DNA of 41,830 bases, taken from an uncultured Pelagibacteraceae bacterium. GTDB lineage: Bacteria > Pseudomonadota > Alphaproteobacteria > Pelagibacterales > Pelagibacteraceae. Both the position numbers and the translations under genes were made by a program. Location: contig CACNHI010000006.1 in assembly GCA_902620265.1 (NCBI GenBank), positions 1 through 41,830 of the forward strand, written 5' to 3'. Each line of letters opens with the position of its first letter. Positions within the stretch are counted from its first letter, which is position 1. A model generated the notes under the pieces. It had not been told where the DNA came from, did not search any database, and saw only the letters and a program-made list of their open reading frames with translations. Positions 38,021 through 41,830 of this stretch are shown one piece after another.

Positions 38021-38284
38021 TTAGTCGACATTAAGTGATACAAAAATTACTATTAAAATAAGACCAATAATAAGGATGTGGTTTCCTAAATCAAAAATTC
38101 CAACTTTATTATTTTTTTTATCTATTATTTTTCTGTGCAATGGAAGCTGATCATACGGGTTAAGTTTAATATTTGGCCCCTCTTCTTTTTCGTTTTCGAC
38201 TTTTACAGAATATCCAAACCATGTAATGTAGATAAAAAAACCAAAAAATATTAATAATCCGGCTAAGATCGTATAACCATCCAT
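38021..38284 (-). CDS. Small TM protein of cytochrome oxidase operon, unknown function
   Basis: 87 aa from ATG at 38284: MDGYTILAGLLIFFGFFIYITWFGYSVKVENEKEEGPNIKLNPYDQLPLHRKIIDKKNNKVGIFDLGNHILIIGLILIVIFVSLNVD. The longer ORF-track version overlaps the upstream CDS and is less likely. Confidence 0.7.
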   Translation of the reverse strand: MDGYTILAGLLIFFGFFIYITWFGYSVKVENEKEEGPNIKLNPYDQLPLHRKIIDKKNNKVGIFDLGNHILIIGLILIVIFVSLNVD

Positions 38285-38288
38285 ATAA

Positions 38289-38648
38289 TTACACACCCCC
38301 TCCAACAAAGAAATAAAACATTCTTGAAAATAAAGTATATTCAAATTCTGCAGCCATTAAAAATACAAAACAGGCTATTGCGGTCATCGGCCATAACAAT
38401 ACGTTAACTAACGCATATCTTTCCCAAAATAGATGCATAAAGAATGCCATTATTAGTCCGGCTTTTGCAAACATAAAAAATAAAATTAAAGACCATCTCA
38501 ACATTCCTTGAAACTGATACCAGTCAACCATATAAGAGAAAAAACTTAGTACAAAAAGTAGGCCCCAGATCCATAAATAAATACCTATTTTATGCGTTGA
38601 TTCTTCGGGTTTCTTGTCTTTTTCGTTTATTTGATTTGTATCATCCAT
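38289..38648 (-). CDS. Cytochrome c oxidase subunit IV (prokaryotic type)
   Basis: Three-TM protein: GIYLWIWGLLFVLSFFSYMVDWY, LFFMFAKAGLIMAFFMHLFWERYALVNVLLWP; located downstream of coxC. Confidence 0.85.
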   Translation of the reverse strand: MDDTNQINEKDKKPEESTHKIGIYLWIWGLLFVLSFFSYMVDWYQFQGMLRWSLILFFMFAKAGLIMAFFMHLFWERYALVNVLLWPMTAIACFVFLMAAEFEYTLFSRMFYFFVGGGV

Positions 38649-38659
38649 ATAAAATTATT

Positions 38660-39373
38660 TTACCATAAGTAGAAAAATGCAAAAATAAAAACCCATACTA
38701 AATCAACAAAGTGCCAATATAAACCTAGAATTTCAATTTCAACATAATCCCCTTTCATAGTTGTAAACCAACCTCTTTTACCACCATTCTCGTAATGACC
38801 TGCAAATACCTTGTATGCATATATAAACAAGAAAATTACACCAATGGAAACGTGGGTACCGTGAAAACCAGTTATCATAAAAAAGAAAGAACCAAACTGT
38901 GCAGCTCCAAATGGATTTTCCCAAGGTCTTACACCTTCATGAATAAGTTTTGACCATTCATATGCTTGCATACCTACGAATGTCAGTCCACCAATAGCAG
39001 TTGCAAGAACAAGCCAGCCGCACATTTTTCTGTTTTTCTCGTATCCATACTTAACTGCTAGAGCCATTGTCCCACTACTAGTAATTAAAACGAATGTCAT
39101 AAGTGCGATCAGTAATAAAGGAACTGGCACACCAAATGCTTCTAATGCAAATACTTCACTTGGATTTGGCCATTCGACTGGAGTTGAACCTCTTCCTTTC
39201 ATATATGCAATTAAAAAACAACTAAATACAAATGTATCGCTCAGAAGGAATATCCACATCATTGCTTTACCCCAATGAACACCTTTGAACATTGTCTGGT
39301 CTGATCCAGTATCAGATGCCATACCTCTAAAACCTGGTTTTAATTCAAAGCCATCTATTTTAGGATCTGACAT
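38660..39373 (-). CDS. coxC: Cytochrome c oxidase subunit III
   Basis: MWIFLLSDTFVFSCFLIAYM, MITGFHGTHVSIGVIFLFIYAYKVFAG, VEIEILGLYWHFVDLVWVFIFAFFYLW. Confidence 0.95.
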   Translation of the reverse strand: MSDPKIDGFELKPGFRGMASDTGSDQTMFKGVHWGKAMMWIFLLSDTFVFSCFLIAYMKGRGSTPVEWPNPSEVFALEAFGVPVPLLLIALMTFVLITSSGTMALAVKYGYEKNRKMCGWLVLATAIGGLTFVGMQAYEWSKLIHEGVRPWENPFGAAQFGSFFFMITGFHGTHVSIGVIFLFIYAYKVFAGHYENGGKRGWFTTMKGDYVEIEILGLYWHFVDLVWVFIFAFFYLW

Positions 39374-39388
39374 TTTATAAATCTTTGA

Positions 39389-41224
39389 TTATGTTTTCTC
39401 CACTTTAGTATGAACCACTTCACTTGGAGGAGTAGTTTGAGGTATAAAATCATCTTTAGCCCCAGGCACACTGAAATCATACGGCCATCTGTGAACCACA
39501 GGCAATCTTTCACCAAAATTTCCATGTTCAGGTGGCTGTGTTGAAGTATGCCACTCTAAAGAATTTGCTTTCCATGGATTTTTAGGAGCTGGTTTTCCAG
39601 TCTTTAAAGTTTTAATTATATTGAAGATCAAAATAAATTGTGCTGCACCTACTAAGAAAGCAGCTAAACTAATAAATTCATTCATTCCTACAGCTGAAGT
39701 CATATACGGACTGTCATACATTTCATAATACCTTCTTGGAACCCCTATAAATCCTAGATAATGCATTGGGAAGTATATCGAATAAGCGCCTAAGAATGTT
39801 GCCCAAAAGTGCCATTTACCTAAAGTCTCATTTAGTAATCTTCCAGTTATTAATGGAAACCAATGATATACCGCTCCCATGATAACCATAACCGGGGCTA
39901 TACCCATTACCATATGGAAATGGGCTACAACGAAATAAGTGTCTGATAATGGAACATCAACGGAAACATTTCCTAAAAATATACCAGTTATACCTCCATT
40001 AACAAATGTTACTATAAATCCTAAACACCAAAGCATTACTGTATTAATTCTTATGTTTCCTCTCCACAATGTCAAAATCCAGTTATAAACTTTCATAGCG
40101 GTCGGTACTGCTATTATAAGTGTTGTGGTTGCAAAAAAGAAACCAAACCATGGGTTCATCCCGCTTACGTACATATGATGCGCCCAAACGAAAAAGCTTA
40201 AAGCACCAATTCCAACAATTGCCCATACCATCATTCTGTAACCAAAAATATTTTTTCTAGCATGAACTGAAATTAAATCTGAAACTATTCCAAATGCTGG
40301 AAGAGCTACGATATAAACTTCAGGATGACCGAAAAACCAGAATAAGTGTTGAAATAAAATTGGGCTTCCACCACCATACTCAAGTACTTCTCCTGCTTTT
40401 AAAATTGTAGGCATAAAGAAACTTGTTCCAATAACTTTATCTAGTGTCATCATAATTGCGCTTACTAGTAAAGCTGGGAATGCTAACATCGCTAAAACAG
40501 TTGCTGTAAAAATTCCCCATACAGTTAGTGGCATTCTCATTAAAGTCATACCTCTTGTTCTAGCTTGTAAAACAGTGATCATGTAATTTAGTCCACCCAT
40601 AGTGAAACCTATAACAAAAAGAGCTAAAGACACTAACATTAGCAGAATACCCATTCCTGAACCTGGTGTGCCCTCTAAAATAGTTTGTGGAGGATATAGT
40701 GTCCAGCCTGCTCCGGTTGGACCTCCTGGTACAAAGAAACTTGCCATTAAAATTGCTACTGCAACAAAGAACATCCAAAAACTTAACATGTTAACATATG
40801 GAAAAACCATATCTCTTGCACCAACCATCAACGGTATTAAATAATTTCCAAAGCCTCCTAAAAACAAGGCAGTTAAAAAATAAACTACCATTATCATTCC
40901 ATGCATTGTTACAAACTGATAATAGTGTTCGGCAGTTATAAATCCTGCTAGCCCTGGAAAACCTAATTGTAATCTCATTAACCAAGATAAAATTAAACCC
41001 ACAATTCCGGTAAAAACAGCAGTTAAAAAATATTGTACTCCAATTACTTTTGCATCCTGACAAAAAACCCATTTAGTTAAAAAAGTATGACCGTGGTATA
41101 AATCTTGTTCTGGTAACTCAGCCGGTCTTACATAGTCCATATCTGGAGTTGAACCCGCAGAACCTGTAAGTGCTTCTGATGATTGTGCTTGATAACCAGA
41201 TTTATTTTCGTATTCGTCAGACAT
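39389..41224 (-). CDS. coxA: Cytochrome c oxidase subunit I
   Basis: TMHGMIMVVYFLTALFLGGFGNYLIPLMVGARDMVFPYVN, WFFGHPEVYIVALPAFGIVSD, WAHHMYVSGM, DTYFVVAHFHMVMG. Confidence 0.98.
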   Translation of the reverse strand: MSDEYENKSGYQAQSSEALTGSAGSTPDMDYVRPAELPEQDLYHGHTFLTKWVFCQDAKVIGVQYFLTAVFTGIVGLILSWLMRLQLGFPGLAGFITAEHYYQFVTMHGMIMVVYFLTALFLGGFGNYLIPLMVGARDMVFPYVNMLSFWMFFVAVAILMASFFVPGGPTGAGWTLYPPQTILEGTPGSGMGILLMLVSLALFVIGFTMGGLNYMITVLQARTRGMTLMRMPLTVWGIFTATVLAMLAFPALLVSAIMMTLDKVIGTSFFMPTILKAGEVLEYGGGSPILFQHLFWFFGHPEVYIVALPAFGIVSDLISVHARKNIFGYRMMVWAIVGIGALSFFVWAHHMYVSGMNPWFGFFFATTTLIIAVPTAMKVYNWILTLWRGNIRINTVMLWCLGFIVTFVNGGITGIFLGNVSVDVPLSDTYFVVAHFHMVMGIAPVMVIMGAVYHWFPLITGRLLNETLGKWHFWATFLGAYSIYFPMHYLGFIGVPRRYYEMYDSPYMTSAVGMNEFISLAAFLVGAAQFILIFNIIKTLKTGKPAPKNPWKANSLEWHTSTQPPEHGNFGERLPVVHRWPYDFSVPGAKDDFIPQTTPPSEVVHTKVEKT

Positions 41225-41226
41225 AA

Positions 41227-41830
41227 TTATTTTTCCTCTTTATATATAACTTTTTCAATATTTGAATTATTTTTTGCGACCTTTTTTGTCTCAATTTCCT
41301 TGTTTTGCTTAGCTAAAAGGTCTGAGAAGGTTTCTTGTTCACCCAACCATTCTTGGTAACTATTAGGATCTTGCACTTCTACCCCACCTCTCATTGCATA
41401 ATGACCGACGCCGCAATATTCAGCACATAAAACTTCATATTCACCCACTTTGTTAGGCTCAAACCAATAATATGTTACAACTCCAGGCACAGCATCCATC
41501 TTTGCTCTAAATTGAGGCACGTACCAATTATGAAGCACATCTACAGATCTTAATAAAATTTTTACTGGTCTATTATTTTCCAAATTAATTATATCACTTT
41601 GCACCATTACATCGTCTCTCCCGTAAGGATCGTCTAGGTTGATACCAAATGGGTTATCGTCATTTATATTTACAACTTTTGTGGTGCCGAGTTTTCCATC
41701 ATTACCAGGCAGTCTATATTGCCAGCCCCATTGCCATGCCATGACATCTATCTCAATTGAGTTTTTTGGAACGTTTACATATTGGTTCCAAATTATTAAT
41801 CCTGGAGCTAGTAGAGCTGCAACTCCAAGT
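41227..41830 (-). CDS. coxB: Cytochrome c oxidase subunit II (5' end outside window)
   Basis: Frame stays open to the window edge upstream of the ORF-track ATG (...LGVAALLAPGLIIWNQYVNVPKNSIEIDVMAWQWGWQYRLPG...). CuA motif VLCAEYCGVGHYAMRG. Confidence 0.95.
   Translation of the reverse strand, partial: LGVAALLAPGLIIWNQYVNVPKNSIEIDVMAWQWGWQYRLPGNDGKLGTTKVVNINDDNPFGINLDDPYGRDDVMVQSDIINLENNRPVKILLRSVDVLHNWYVPQFRAKMDAVPGVVTYYWFEPNKVGEYEVLCAEYCGVGHYAMRGGVEVQDPNSYQEWLGEQETFSDLLAKQNKEIETKKVAKNNSNIEKVIYKEEK

Noticed and set aside
40560-41072. Alternate-frame ORFs inside coxA (40560-40778, 40602-40844, 40791-41072)
   Set aside because: Embedded in the conserved coxA frame; Cys/Arg/Phe-rich artefacts.
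1-41830. CRISPR arrays, IS elements, prophage, toxin-antitoxin or defence systems
   Set aside because: No regularly spaced repeats, transposases, integrases, terminal inverted repeats or phage genes seen; ccrM is a solitary cell-cycle methyltransferase without a restriction partner.

Overview
The window is a gene-dense, very AT-rich chromosomal segment that looks like a SAR11/Pelagibacter-type alphaproteobacterium. That assignment rests on protein character, gene order and extreme compaction; no database was searched. Left to right it carries: ilvE (partial), a MarR regulator with an OmpR-type two-component system, a small UbiK-like protein, lgt, a MidA-like methyltransferase, pgeF, prs, rplY, pth, ychF, the cytochrome bc1 operon petABC, trmL, hemF, greA, a CCA-adding enzyme next to tRNA-Gln(UUG), ispE, a TPR protein, family 4 UDG, rnhB, ccrM, an FAD monooxygenase, mutY, DUF721/DciA-like, a DsbA-like protein, an unusually short smc, F0 ATP synthase genes atpI-B-E-F'-F, a retinal cassette crtI-crtB-crtY-blh, a small two-TM gene with an apparent frameshift, ispH, thrB, rnhA, peroxiredoxin, thrC, ctaB and an aa3-type cytochrome oxidase operon (coxB partial). 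I see no CRISPR arrays, transposons, prophage or obvious defence islands. The best leads are: (1) an apparent -1 frameshift at an 11-T tract in an unannotated small membrane gene between blh and ispH; (2) a ~857-aa SMC with no recognisable hinge and a single coiled-coil cysteine almost exactly at its midpoint; (3) the retinal cassette between F0 ATPase genes and ispH, with no rhodopsin or crtE nearby; (4) a ccrM promoter region flanked by GANTC sites; (5) a tRNA-Gln/cca junction that could yield a leaderless mRNA; (6) an oxidase operon missing the usual ctaG/surf1 but carrying a small unknown membrane protein.
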